Source: an uncultured Caldilineaceae bacterium
GTDB lineage: Bacteria > Chloroflexota > Anaerolineae > Caldilineales > Caldilineaceae
Length of the DNA: 64,000 bases
Direction of reading: 5' to 3'
NCBI GenBank assembly: GCA_951813625.1
Contig: CATOTS010000016.1
Coordinates: 49,510-113,509, forward strand
This document shows, piece after piece, positions 1 to 7,676 of the stretch. The notes below the pieces were generated by a model. It worked only from the letters and a program-made list of their open reading frames with translations. It had not been told where the DNA came from and searched no databases. Position numbers and translations under genes: made by a program. Position 1 is the first letter of the stretch. Each line of letters begins with the position of its first letter.

Positions 1-2
1 TG

Positions 3-380
3 TTGGTGGCCGCCTGCCATCCGTTGGCTGTGGAGTCCATCATATCAACCAGTGGTCCGACGCCGTTCTCTGCGCCTGAACGGGAGCCTTTGCAGGCCGG
101 CCTGTACGACTTTGCCTTCGCCTTCGCGGAATTCGACGGCGACGGGACCGATCCCGAACTTTACGCGGCCGCCATCCTCAAGATCCAGGACTGCATGGCG
201 GACGAGCTTTTTGCGGAGACGAGCGAATCGTACACGTCCGGTCAGAAGGCGGCTTTACATTGGATCGGCCTCTCGATGTTGATTGGCCAGCACGCAAGCG
301 AAGACTCAGAGGAGCCAGGGGCCCCTCATCTCCTGAGCCTGCTGACAGAGCTGCAGGAATACTGTATGGCCGACCCGTAG
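3..380 (+). CDS. Hypothetical protein, possibly cut by the window edge
   Basis: An open frame of 125 codons starts with TTG at position 3 and could extend upstream of the window, so the true start is unknown. The product is acidic, with no signal peptide or membrane segment. The C-terminal half is mostly helical-looking with scattered Cys residues. I do not recognise a family. It ends with TAG, about 240 bp before the 3' end of the oppositely oriented toxin-antitoxin-like pair. Confidence 0.4.
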   Translation: MVAACHPLAVESIISTSGPTPFSAPEREPLQAGLYDFAFAFAEFDGDGTDPELYAAAILKIQDCMADELFAETSESYTSGQKAALHWIGLSMLIGQHASEDSEEPGAPHLLSLLTELQEYCMADP

Positions 381-618
381 GAGAGTGCGCGGCGCGGCGG
401 GCCTGACGTGTAAAGTTGCTCGCGGGCGCGAGCGGGCGTGGGGTCATATCCGACAGAGCCGGGCGCTTTTGCGGCGCCGGCGAGCAGCTGGCATGTCGTT
501 GTGTCGATCCTGACGGGAGGAGCGCTTGTCTTTTTGTACTTCGGCTTGACCCGGCGCCTGGCGTGCCCGGGGTGTGTCAGGCCTTTTGTGCGGGTCGCGA
601 GCGAAGCTGATTGCATAG

Positions 619-1044
619 CTAGACGAGATCCCCGTCCAGCTTTATGCCTAGAGCAGACACCACGCCCTTAATTCTGGCAAAGCTTGCAGAAGCGTAGTCG
701 CTCGCCTCATAGCGCTGAATTTGCTGCTCCTTCAGGCCGAGGCGGTCAGCCAGGCCCCGTTGACTGAGGCCGCTGGCAATGCGCGCCCGGATCAAGAGTT
801 TGGGGAGTTGTGAAATGCTCGCCAGTTGCTCAAACGCAAAGTTGCCGGCCTTGAGAGCCTCATACTCCCGGATATCCGCCTCAAGGTCGGAAAGCTGACT
901 CTGCAGCGCCTCTTTCTGCAGGGTGCGCAAACGCGGGTGGGATTCGGATTGATCTGCCCCGTCGGCATCAAGGTGACGCAGTGCCTCAGAAAACCGGTCT
1001 GCCTGGGCCCTGGTGATGCGATATTGCCTTTCATTCTTGATCAT
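619..1044 (-). CDS. XRE-family HTH protein, antitoxin-like
   Basis: The 141-residue protein has a charged helical N-terminal half and a helix-turn-helix around residues 90-120 (RARIASGLSQRGLADRLGL, then a recognition helix with QQIQRYE), typical of Cro/CI-type domains. Its ATG overlaps the stop of the upstream gene (ATGA at 1041-1044), with AGGAAG as ribosome binding site inside that gene, so the two are translationally coupled. The order is nucleotidyltransferase-like protein first, HTH protein second. This fits a toxin-antitoxin or MNT-type module in which the HTH protein neutralises its partner and represses the operon at the palindrome over the start of the first gene. The DNA-binding role is clear; the antitoxin role is inferred from context. 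Confidence 0.75.
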   Translation of the reverse strand: MIKNERQYRITRAQADRFSEALRHLDADGADQSESHPRLRTLQKEALQSQLSDLEADIREYEALKAGNFAFEQLASISQLPKLLIRARIASGLSQRGLADRLGLKEQQIQRYEASDYASASFARIKGVVSALGIKLDGDLV

Positions 1045-1481
1045 GTAAGACTTCCTAGATTCAGGGCTACGATGCCTTTGCGGGCGCCTGTACCCTTATC
1101 GGTCTGAAAGAAGCTCAAGAAGATACCTTCTCCCAAACCGGCTACTGCGGATGCGGGAAAGAACTCGCCGCCGTACTTAGCCTTCTGCGCGGCGCGGCCG
1201 GCATCGAATGTCAGAAGCACAGGGTCGAGCCGGTCGAGGTCCACGCCCGCTTCCTCCCAGCAGGCGTCGAAGTCGCCGGGTTCCGACTTGGAGGAGACGA
1301 AGCTGCCGTCGACGTACGCCGTAAGACAGCCGGCGCTCTGCAGGTTCTCCAAAGCGGCTCGCAGTCCAACGAGCAGCCGGCGGCGCCAGCGTGTTGTGCC
1401 GAACCGGTCATAGAGTTCACTCCAGGTGGCCTGGTGGACACCTGGGGGCAGGTTGCCGCCGGGCTCGAATTCCGGCGCCAC
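1041..1481 (-). CDS. MNT-like nucleotidyltransferase-fold protein, candidate toxin
   Basis: The 146-residue protein carries DGSFVSSKSEPGDFD near residues 58-72. This resembles the minimal nucleotidyltransferase signature (GS followed by a D-x-D pair) of DUF6932-type and MNT proteins. The start is GTG at 1479-1481. It lies inside the right flank of a -10-like TATAGT on the coding strand, with only six bases between that hexamer and the GTG, so the mRNA is probably leaderless. The gene overlaps the downstream XRE gene by four bases. By analogy with MNT/HEPN-type modules it may nucleotidylate a target, but no target is visible. DUF assignment is from memory of the motif and not verified. Confidence 0.6.
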   Translation of the reverse strand: MAPEFEPGGNLPPGVHQATWSELYDRFGTTRWRRRLLVGLRAALENLQSAGCLTAYVDGSFVSSKSEPGDFDACWEEAGVDLDRLDPVLLTFDAGRAAQKAKYGGEFFPASAVAGLGEGIFLSFFQTDKGTGARKGIVALNLGSLT

Positions 1482-1505
1482 AACACAACTATAACATTGT
1501 GTTGT
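1480..1505. promoter_or_regulatory. Palindromic operator/promoter of the toxin-antitoxin-like operon
   Basis: ACAACACAA (1480-1488) and TTGTGTTGT (1497-1505) form a perfect 9-bp inverted repeat with an 8-bp spacer that contains the minus-strand -10-like TATAGT. The site overlaps the GTG start of the minus-strand operon, so binding of the XRE product would block transcription initiation. Confidence 0.7.
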
Positions 1506-1867
1506 TAGGTGAGCAAGTGGAGTTGGACGGCTGCCGTGCGAGACGACGGCGGCAGTTGGACAGGTTGATCGGACCGGCTCGCGCGGCGCCTGGCCTGGGC
1601 ATTGCGCACGCGGGTGTCTTCCTGCGGTACAGTTGTTCCAGGCGATGGCGTGAACTCAGGTGAGTCGGGCTCCGCGAGCGCTTGGTATCGGGCGGCTGTT
1701 GTGGTACGTTTGTGGCCTACATAAGTGCGCGTTAAACGAAATTAGCGCGCTTTTAGGAATCAAGAGCAAATTCAACGTCGCGGCAGCGGCAGCGGCCCGG
1801 AGCGAGCGCACGATCAGGCGACGGCGGGCGCGGCCATGGACCACAGGACGGAATTGGCTAGATCGAC
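1506..1867. other. Intergenic stretch without a convincing gene
   Basis: About 360 bp between the operator and the first small Cys protein. A weak hairpin with GTGCGCG/CGCGC-type arms lies at about 1724-1755. Open frames here have no ribosome binding site or recognisable product. Confidence 0.4.
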
Positions 1868-2074
1868 GTGCGGGAGCGCACCGAGGCCGAGCACGACTGG
1901 CTGACAGTCCGCGTTTACGACAGAGCCGCGGCCGGCCGCGCGGTCGTTCTGCGCTGCGCCCGCTGCGATGGCTGGTTGCGCATGCTGGTCCGGGCGGACG
2001 GCGAAGTGAAGCTCCTCTACAGCGATCCCGACCCGATGCCCGCCGCCTGCAGCCGCGCCCGTCGGCAAAAATGA
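1868..2074 (+). CDS. Small W-CxxC-DPDP family protein, copy 1
   Basis: A 68-residue protein starting at GTG 1868. It shows the pattern of a family with five members in this window: H-x-W near the N-terminus (HDWLTVRVY), a C-x2-C knuckle (CARC), a glycine turn (ADGEV), then SDPDPMPAAC near the C-terminus. The three or four Cys positions suggest a small zinc-binding fold, possibly a zinc ribbon, with the DPDP motif adjoining the last Cys. I do not recognise a described family. A second copy follows 160 bp downstream on the same strand. Confidence 0.6.
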   Translation: MRERTEAEHDWLTVRVYDRAAAGRAVVLRCARCDGWLRMLVRADGEVKLLYSDPDPMPAACSRARRQK

Positions 2075-2231
2075 CAGCCCTGTAGCCGTATCGGGCGCGG
2101 CTGGCGACCGGCCGGGACCGCTATGCGGCCTGCGGGCGTTCGGCCAGCCCGACGATACGTTGCGGAGAAGGCGGCCGCCGGAATCCGGGGCGCGACGCCG
2201 GAGCAGGCACAGTTCTCAGCGGAGGAAGTGG

Positions 2232-2486
2232 ATGAAAGGCATGGGCGGCTATTCGCAGCGGGCGGCCGATTCGCACGACTGGACGTTGAAGCGCGTCCGC
2301 GGCGACAGCGAAGTTGAGAGGCGGACCGAGGCGTGCAGGCATCCGAACTGCGCTGCCGTGCGGCAGCGCGTCATCACATTCGCGGACGGCGAGGTGGTGA
2401 CCGACATCTTCTACACCGACCCCGACCCTCTGGCATACTGCCCCGGGCCGGCTTCGTACATCGAGGCAATGCGTGACGGAGACTAA
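2232..2486 (+). CDS. Small W-CxxC-DPDP family protein, copy 2
   Basis: An 84-residue protein. The start is the ATG at 2232 because GGAGG lies at 2221-2225. Shared features are SHDWTLKRV, a C-x3-x-C-type pair (ACRHPNC), FADGEVV and YTDPDPLAYC. It is followed four bases later by a small membrane protein and then by the recombinase, all on the same strand, suggesting one transcript. The function is unknown; the conserved Cys pattern suggests metal binding. Confidence 0.65.
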   Translation: MKGMGGYSQRAADSHDWTLKRVRGDSEVERRTEACRHPNCAAVRQRVITFADGEVVTDIFYTDPDPLAYCPGPASYIEAMRDGD

Positions 2487-2489
2487 GGA

Positions 2490-2642
2490 ATGGGGCCCCA
2501 GGCATGGAGCGGCAGGGGCGGTCTTTCGAACCCGGAAAGGAACGGTGGCGCGGTGGCGATCGGACTGATCCTCTTCGCCGCGGCGCTCGCGAGCGCGCTC
2601 GTCCTCTTCTTCCTCGTAACCCACGCCGCGCGCAGGGATTGA
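2490..2642 (+). CDS. Small single-pass membrane protein (50 aa)
   Basis: ATG 2490 follows the stop of the previous gene by three bases, with AAGGA overlapping that stop. The product has a short polar N-terminus and one hydrophobic segment (residues about 22-44, AVAIGLILFAAALASALVLF) followed by a basic tail (HAARRD). The TGA is four bases before the recombinase start. Position and spacing support translation; function is unknown. Confidence 0.5.
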   Translation: MGPQAWSGRGGLSNPERNGGAVAIGLILFAAALASALVLFFLVTHAARRD

Positions 2643-2646
2643 GCGG

Positions 2647-3639
2647 ATGAATGAACAACTGGCAGATAATGGCGCGCCGTCCAACGCGGGCGAGGCCCTC
2701 CTGTTCAACCCGCAGACGGCCGCGCCCGGCCTCGTCAGGCCTCCTGACTTCGAATACTCGACCCGCCTCCAGGCCGCGCTGGAAGCGCTTTCCCCCAACA
2801 CGCGCCGCGCCTACGGCAGCGCGCTGGAGGCCTGGGGACGGTGGGCCGCGCTGTTGGGCGTCCACCTGTTCTGCCCGCCTCCGTTCGCGCTGCGAGCCTA
2901 TCTACAGGAGCGTGCCACAGCCGGCGCCGGCATCTCGTCGCTGCGCCTGGCGGTGGCCGCGCTGCGCAAGATGCAGACGCTTGCCGGCGTCGAGCCGACC
3001 GCGCACGACCAGGTCGTGACCGATACGATCAGCGGGCTGGCGCGGCAGGCCCCGCCCCCGCGGCAGGCGTTCGCGCTGACAGCGGAGGCGCTGGCGGTTG
3101 TTACTGCGACCGCGTGCCAGCCGCGCGTGGGCCGGGGCGGCCGGCCGGAGTCACCCGGGCAGGCGCGGCGGCGGGGGCTGGTCGACATCGCGCTGTGCCG
3201 GGTGCTGTCGGACGCGGGGCTGCGCCGCTCCGAGGCGGCCGCGCTGGTGTGGGACGACGTGGCGGTCTGGGATGACGGCTCGGGCCGGCTGACGGTGGGG
3301 CGGTCGAAGACCGACGCCGAAGAGCGCACCGTCTACCTGACGCCAGCCGCGGTGGAGGCTTTGGGGAAGATCCGGCCGGCAGACGGGGGCGGGGGGACTT
3401 CGGTGTTCGGACTGTCCGCGCCCTCGATCGCGCGCCGCATTCGCGCCGCGGCCGCGACGGCTGGCCTGGGCTCGGGCTTTTCGGGCCATTCGGGCCGCGT
3501 GGGCATGGCTAGGCGCATGGCCGCGGCCGGCGCGCCGACGCATGAGATCATGGCGCAGGGACGCTGGAAGACGGCGAGGATGGTGGAGGTCTACACGCGG
3601 GCGGAGGAAGCGGGGCGGGCGGCCAAGTGGCTGGCCTAG
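2647..3639 (+). CDS. Tyrosine-type site-specific recombinase/integrase
   Basis: A 330-residue protein with an N-terminal SAM-like core-binding domain (residues about 35-130, LSPNTRRAY...) and a C-terminal catalytic domain. Catalytic residues visible are the first Arg in LSDAGLRRSEAAAL, a Lys in RSKTDAEERTVYL, the HxxR box in GHSGRVGMARRM and the nucleophile Tyr in MVEVYTR. The usual second His is replaced by Trp-Lys in GRWKTARM, a common variation. It lacks the insertion that marks integron integrases. It is the only clear recombinase in the window and could mobilise the neighbouring HNH/pentamer-array block or the whole element. Confidence 0.88.
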   Translation: MNEQLADNGAPSNAGEALLFNPQTAAPGLVRPPDFEYSTRLQAALEALSPNTRRAYGSALEAWGRWAALLGVHLFCPPPFALRAYLQERATAGAGISSLRLAVAALRKMQTLAGVEPTAHDQVVTDTISGLARQAPPPRQAFALTAEALAVVTATACQPRVGRGGRPESPGQARRRGLVDIALCRVLSDAGLRRSEAAALVWDDVAVWDDGSGRLTVGRSKTDAEERTVYLTPAAVEALGKIRPADGGGGTSVFGLSAPSIARRIRAAAATAGLGSGFSGHSGRVGMARRMAAAGAPTHEIMAQGRWKTARMVEVYTRAEEAGRAAKWLA

Positions 3640-3689
3640 GGCCGCTGTGTCGTCCTGCGAGTGCCCGTTCGTAGGAGAAGCCAGTAACA

Positions 3690-3714
3690 GTTTCAATTCC
3701 CGCGAGGGGATTCG
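3690..3714 (+). repeat. Single CRISPR-repeat-like sequence
   Basis: GTTTCAATTCCCGCGAGGGG and the following ATTCG look like one CRISPR repeat with the usual 5' GTTTCAAT and a small hairpin (AATTCCC/GGGGATT). Only one copy is present and no cas gene is near. It could be a degenerate orphan repeat or chance similarity. Confidence 0.35.
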
Positions 3715-4035
3715 CGTGCTGTTTTCGTATGTGGACCCCTTCAAAGGGCATGGATCTTGACTGGACACACAGACCGCGGCGCCATCCCCTTGCGTTCCTC
3801 TATCTCCCTAAAATCGCTTGTGTGGCGAACCGGTGTTCTGAATTTGCGGCCTTTCGGCGACCTATGATATGATGAGACCGTCGTAAAAAGAAGTGCCCCG
3901 GCTGCGGTCACAGCCAGGGCAGCCACGGCTAACAAGGATTAGGCCCTTGAGAGCGCAGCCAGCGCAGTATATCCCACGACAGCGAAAAGCACACCTCAGC
4001 GCCACCCGGCGCCGGTTCAACGCGCGCTCGAAAAG

Positions 4036-4080
4036 GGCTCGGCAGGGCGAGGCGCGGCCTGGCCTGGCGCGGCAGGGGGC
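4036..4080 (+). repeat. GGCNN pentamer array, upstream block
   Basis: Eight consecutive in-phase GGCNN units followed by one GGGGC unit (45 bp, nine pentamers) lie just upstream of the HNH gene. A longer array with the same phase follows the next gene at 5057-5146, so the two arrays bracket the pair. Confidence 0.8.
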
Positions 4081-4114
4081 ATTCCACAACCACCAGGCAG
4101 AAAAAGGAGGAAGC

Positions 4115-4663
4115 ATGGCACGAGACCCATACGGCGGGAACTTCAAGCTGGCACGAGCGCAGGCCTTCGCCCGATCGGGCGGAACCTGCCAGCTGTGCGG
4201 GAACGCGCAGGCGACCGACGCCCATCACTGGGCGTTCGACGACTACCCGTGCGGCGAGGATGTAACGGCAGACGACCTCGTGGCGCTGTGCAGTCTGTGC
4301 CACGAGGTCGCAACGACATTGCGGCGAACCCTTCGAGCAGGCGGCAACCGGTTCGAGATCGTCCACAACATCACAAGGAGTATAGCATCATGCAGAACCG
4401 CTTCAGAATTTCCGGCATCAGCGCCCTCCTCATGCACAACGGGGCAGCCGGGCTTGACACCCGAAGCCCTGTCAGCCGTGAGATCGCAGCGATCGCGGCC
4501 AAGCGCGGCGGAAACAGAACGGAGACCGACGAGGAGCGGCTCCATGAACTCGAGTGCCAACGCTCCCTTTGGCTCGACGCGGGCGGAGCGCCTGCGATCC
4601 CGGCAGCAGCTGTTAGAGCGGCCATCGAAACCGGGGCCAGACGGAGGAAGCAGGGGCCGCTAG
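4115..4663 (+). CDS. HNH-like endonuclease domain protein with run-on C-terminus
   Basis: ATG 4115 has a strong AAAGGAGG ribosome binding site. Residues about 20-65 contain CQLCGN, DAHHW and LVALCSLCH, the metal and active-site pattern of HNH nucleases. After about residue 90 the frame runs 270 bases into the next gene, and the sequence there (Ser/Arg/Pro rich) looks like out-of-frame translation. The ancestral stop was probably near 4375-4390 and has been lost, or the tail is real. The neighbour and the pentamer arrays suggest a phage or integrative-element origin. Confidence 0.6.
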   Translation: MARDPYGGNFKLARAQAFARSGGTCQLCGNAQATDAHHWAFDDYPCGEDVTADDLVALCSLCHEVATTLRRTLRAGGNRFEIVHNITRSIASCRTASEFPASAPSSCTTGQPGLTPEALSAVRSQRSRPSAAETERRPTRSGSMNSSANAPFGSTRAERLRSRQQLLERPSKPGPDGGSRGR

Positions 4664-5043
4664 TCCGGGGCGGGTTAATCGTCCTGAAGACCGTTTTCGC
4701 ATACGACCGTGAAAGATACGGCGCTACGCTGGAAGAGATCGGCAGCAAGGCCCAGTACACCGTGCCCGTCGTCGTTAACCGCAGCAGGGTCAACCGCACC
4801 AGGGCGAAGTTCGACCCGCCGTGGCGCTGCACGGTCACCGTGGACGTCGACGAGGAGCTGATCGACCGGGAGCAGCTGCTGGAGTGGCTTGAGATTGCGG
4901 GGCGGCAGGTCGGCCTGGGCGACTGGCGTCCCGAGAAGAGCGGGGAGTTTGGCCGCTTCAACGTAGAGCTTTTCGAGGAGGTTGCAGAGTGCGGGCATGA
5001 GGGAGCGGACGCGGCACAGCCTGACGCGGCATTGCAGGGCTAG
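4390..5043 (+). CDS. Phage-type protein with possible RAMP/Cas7-like fold
   Basis: A 217-residue protein; CAAGGAG at 4374-4380 precedes ATG 4390. It begins FRISGISALLMHN and ends with a Gly-rich motif WRPEKSGEFGRF, followed by VELFEEV. In length, layout and the closing aromatic/glycine motif it recalls RAMP-superfamily (Cas7-like) proteins encoded in phages, but this is my impression only. No cas genes are present. The gene sits between two GGCNN pentamer arrays, so the array could be its nucleic-acid binding target or part of the same mobile block. Confidence 0.45.
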   Translation: MQNRFRISGISALLMHNGAAGLDTRSPVSREIAAIAAKRGGNRTETDEERLHELECQRSLWLDAGGAPAIPAAAVRAAIETGARRRKQGPLVRGGLIVLKTVFAYDRERYGATLEEIGSKAQYTVPVVVNRSRVNRTRAKFDPPWRCTVTVDVDEELIDREQLLEWLEIAGRQVGLGDWRPEKSGEFGRFNVELFEEVAECGHEGADAAQPDAALQG

Positions 5044-5056
5044 GCAGGGAAACCGC

Positions 5057-5146
5057 GGCCAGGCCAGGCTCGGCCGGGCATGGATTGGCATGGCGGGGCA
5101 GCGCGTGGCTCGGCCTGGTGTGGCAAGGCATGGCAAGGCAGGGAAA
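5057..5146 (+). repeat. GGCNN pentamer array, downstream block
   Basis: Eighteen consecutive 5-bp units, most of them GGCNN (GGCCA, GGCTC, GGCAT, GGCAA...), run in perfect phase over 90 bp. Three further units precede it at 5038-5052, separated by a 4-base break. The array directly follows the 4390-5043 gene and ends at a terminator hairpin. Confidence 0.85.
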
Positions 5147-5173
5147 GAGAGGGGCGGATATCCGCCCCTCTTT
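5146..5173. terminator. Intrinsic terminator, probably bidirectional
   Basis: GAGGGGCGGAT (5149-5159) pairs perfectly with ATCCGCCCCTC (5160-5170) and is followed by TTTA. On the other strand the hairpin is followed by a T/C-rich tract. It closes the 4.1-5.1 kb block and separates it from the minus-strand array. Confidence 0.75.
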
Positions 5174-5304
5174 ACAATTGGCGCGCTTTTGGCCGAACAG
5201 GCGACTTTTTGGATGTTGGCAGGCCAAGGGTTGGACGATAAGCGCCGCTGCCTGGATGCGTTTCTTCATAGATGGCCCTCCAAAATCGATGCTTTCTTGA
5301 ACAG

Positions 5305-5393
5305 CCTGGCCGTCCCCCGTTCCACTGGGGCCCAATCGGTGTGTTGATGGATGCCTCGCCCCGGGTAGACGCGCGTACAGGGGGCTGGCCAGG
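5305..5393 (-). repeat. Imperfect inverted-repeat element, copy 1
   Basis: An 89-bp member of the cassette-associated element, read on the minus strand. On that strand it is followed 35 nt later by an ATG (5269) with GGAGGG, but the ORF there (MKKRIQAAALIVQ...) soon runs into the terminator and pentamer array, so its body is probably lost at this junction. Confidence 0.75.
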
Positions 5394-5512
5394 TTGATTT
5401 CTGCATAGCGTTGCGGAGCAGTCATGGATGCGCTGCAAGCGAATGAAGGCAAACGGGATTTGCACGGCCCCACGGTCGAACCACCGACTGTTTCGAAGAG
5501 CGGTTGCCCCGC

Positions 5513-7126
5513 TCAGACGTTGATCCAGCGCACGCGCCGCACGATCTGACGCAGCAGCGGTTGCAGCGCGGCGAACTCGTCGCTGTGAACGCTGAAGGCA
5601 AGCGCGAGCAACGTTTCGCCGTCGGGCGACAGGAGCCAGACCTGCCATACCTGGCTGTTGGTTTCGTCCTCGGAATAACGGATCGATACTGCTCTTTCGC
5701 CCGACGGCCTGAGGATCTGTAGCAGCTCGACGCGGGCGGGCTCGGCCGCGTATGCGTGCGCGGCGGCCGCCTGCGCGTAGCCTTCGAGGCTCTGGCCATT
5801 GGCCGCGAACGAGAAGAGGAGCATGAAGTTGCCGGCCGCGCTGTCCGCGGGGCCAGCGGCCAGGCCAAGCCCGATCACGCCATCGTCGCGGCGGTTGCTC
5901 ATGGCCGCCACCACCCGGCCCAACCCCGCGACGTCGAACTGTTCGCCGTCGTACTTTTGGGCCGCGGCGAGGAGGGCCAAATCGGCCCGGGTGGGCCGCG
6001 CCGGGTCGAAGTAGCGCCAACTTTGCGGCAAGGAGAGCGACATTTTACGCGCTTCATCGTAATAGGTCAGCCAACCGGAGCTGTCGGACCAGGGCGCGTC
6101 TTCCGCAGCCGCGGACGGGGTCACGAAGTCGCGGTGCAGCCAGGCCAGGCGGCCGTCGAACTCGATCTGCCACCAGTCGCCAGCGGCATTCCTGCTGATG
6201 GCGGCGTACGCCTCCCCATCTGCCGCTCCGCCGATGGCCGGGTGGCGGGTGCCCGGCCGCGCACGCACGTTCATGTTGCGGTTGAGGGTCACGAGCGGCG
6301 CGGCGCGGGGCTGGTTGGCAGGGTCGTCGACCCATTGGAGGCGGCGCACGACCTCAAACAGCAATGGTTCCAACGATTCGGAATCGTCGCCCCAAAGGTC
6401 GAAGGTAACCGTCAGAAAGGTCTTGCCGTCCGGAGAGGGCAGGACGACCTGGCGGCCGCTGACAAGCGCGTCGGGGATGGTGACAACCCGGTCGCCAAAA
6501 GCCCTCGATCCGTCGATCCGATATTGAATCAACGCGGCCTGCCCGCTCCAGGGCCGCAGACCGGGGCCGATTTCGATGCGCAGCGGCCAGGCAAGCCTGG
6601 ACGCTTGCAGCCGGCCGGCCAGCTCGCGCGCGTAGGCCGCCAGCGTCCGGCCCCGGCTGGGGACGGCAAGGAGATGAAAGCCGTTGGTCTGCAGTGGCGG
6701 GGCGTCCGGATCGAAGGGGAAGCCCGCGCCGGCGAAGAGTTTTTCCCGGCCTGGCGGCGTCAGCGAATCGACGTAGCTTTTTCTCTCCTCGAGGAAGGCA
6801 TCGGCGGCGGCGGCGGCCCCCAGCTGCGGACGCAGCGAGAGGAGCTCCTCGTGTGAGGATGCGAAGAGCCATCCATGCGGATAGAAAATCTTGAGGCCGT
6901 GCCGTTCGACTTCGACTTCGGCCCAGCCCTGAAACGGTTCCCCAGAAGACAGGGGCGTGTCTGCAGCAGGGAGCGCCAATGGGTTGTGGATCGATAGCAG
7001 CGGCGCCGCGGGCGCGGGAGTGCTGACCGACAGTTCTGATTGGGCAGGAGCGGGAAGGCAGGCGGTGAGCAGGAGGGCAGAGATCGCGACAATCGCCCGG
7101 GCAAAGGTACGGTAGCCGGCAGCCAT
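5513..7126 (-). CDS. Lipoprotein with central bacterial SH3 domain
   Basis: A 537-residue secreted lipoprotein. The start is ATG 7126, giving a signal peptide ending in the lipobox LTAC (residues about 18-21). Two related alpha/beta regions flank one SH3b domain at about residues 290-345 (NMNVRARPGTRHP... GDWWQIEFDGRLAWLHRDFV). Each flank ends in a similar LQ...RRxxWxxx segment (VVRRLQWVDD; IVRRVRWINV), suggesting an internal duplication. Anchoring at the outer face of the membrane and binding of wall or exopolymer ligands is the usual inference for such proteins. GAGGAG lies upstream of the start. Confidence 0.75.
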   Translation of the reverse strand: MAAGYRTFARAIVAISALLLTACLPAPAQSELSVSTPAPAAPLLSIHNPLALPAADTPLSSGEPFQGWAEVEVERHGLKIFYPHGWLFASSHEELLSLRPQLGAAAAADAFLEERKSYVDSLTPPGREKLFAGAGFPFDPDAPPLQTNGFHLLAVPSRGRTLAAYARELAGRLQASRLAWPLRIEIGPGLRPWSGQAALIQYRIDGSRAFGDRVVTIPDALVSGRQVVLPSPDGKTFLTVTFDLWGDDSESLEPLLFEVVRRLQWVDDPANQPRAAPLVTLNRNMNVRARPGTRHPAIGGAADGEAYAAISRNAAGDWWQIEFDGRLAWLHRDFVTPSAAAEDAPWSDSSGWLTYYDEARKMSLSLPQSWRYFDPARPTRADLALLAAAQKYDGEQFDVAGLGRVVAAMSNRRDDGVIGLGLAAGPADSAAGNFMLLFSFAANGQSLEGYAQAAAAHAYAAEPARVELLQILRPSGERAVSIRYSEDETNSQVWQVWLLSPDGETLLALAFSVHSDEFAALQPLLRQIVRRVRWINV

Positions 7127-7189
7127 GATCAGTTCTTCCACTCCTCTGTAGGGGGTTTGTGGGGCAAAGCCCAATCGCGCTCGGTCTGT

Positions 7190-7381
7190 CGGCAGGGCCG
7201 CTCGAGATTTGCCCGGCCCCGGCTCCGGCGGCTTCGCTGCCGGTCAGCGCAGCGTAGTTGCGGTTGGAGTTGAAGGGCGGGTCCAGTAATTGGGGTCGAC
7301 GGACTCGGAGTTCATGCCGCGCATGATGTCGAGATTGTCGCCGGTCTACATGGTGCGGTTGGCCCAGTTGGGAGAGGTCAT
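7190..7381 (-). pseudogene. 5' remnant of an adenine-specific DNA methyltransferase
   Basis: Minus-strand ATG 7381 opens a reading frame beginning with an NWANRTM-like block, then TAG at 7346-7348 where the paralogous remnant at 46618 has TGG (codon 12), then TGDNLDIMRGMNSESVD. After a frameshift it continues with LDPPFNSNRNYA and GSEAAGA. The DPPF box is motif IV of N6-adenine methyltransferases. The rest of the gene is missing. Confidence 0.7.
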
Positions 7382-7394
7382 GGGTGGTTAGACC

Positions 7395-7607
7395 TCAGTT
7401 TTTCCTGACCTCCAAGAAGAACGCTCCTCTAAGATTGTTCAGTGCTGGTCCAGGTTTTACCTTGACATGCCTGGGCTTGAAATCAACGGAAAGGGTCTGA
7501 TGGCCTACTTTTACTGCAAAATGACGAACCTCAGCCTGATATAATTTGTTGGCATGATCCCCCTTGAGTTCATTTTGGCATTCGGGACACCGAATCAAGG
7601 TGACCAT
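7395..7607 (-). CDS. Small CxxC protein, weakly supported
   Basis: About 70 residues from ATG 7607, beginning MVTLIRCPECQNELKGD with a single CPEC knuckle and a basic middle. No clear ribosome binding site. It could be a truncated zinc-ribbon protein. It sits between the methyltransferase remnant and the next small gene, all on the minus strand. Confidence 0.35.
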   Translation of the reverse strand: MVTLIRCPECQNELKGDHANKLYQAEVRHFAVKVGHQTLSVDFKPRHVKVKPGPALNNLRGAFFLEVRKN

Positions 7608-7676
7608 TCCATCATCACGTTTGGCGCACAAAGCTGGAATTCGACATCTGCGATACTTTCGTACGGCTTTCCTGGT

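Noticed and set aside
2647..3639. The tyrosine recombinase as an integron integrase (IntI)
   Set aside because: The IntI-specific extra segment is absent, and no attI-like site or inverted-repeat element lies beside it; it looks like an ordinary phage/element integrase.
5756..6856. 366-codon plus-strand frame opposite the SH3 lipoprotein
   Set aside because: It is antisense to a well-supported gene with signal peptide and SH3 domain, and its composition is typical of an antisense frame in GC-rich DNA.
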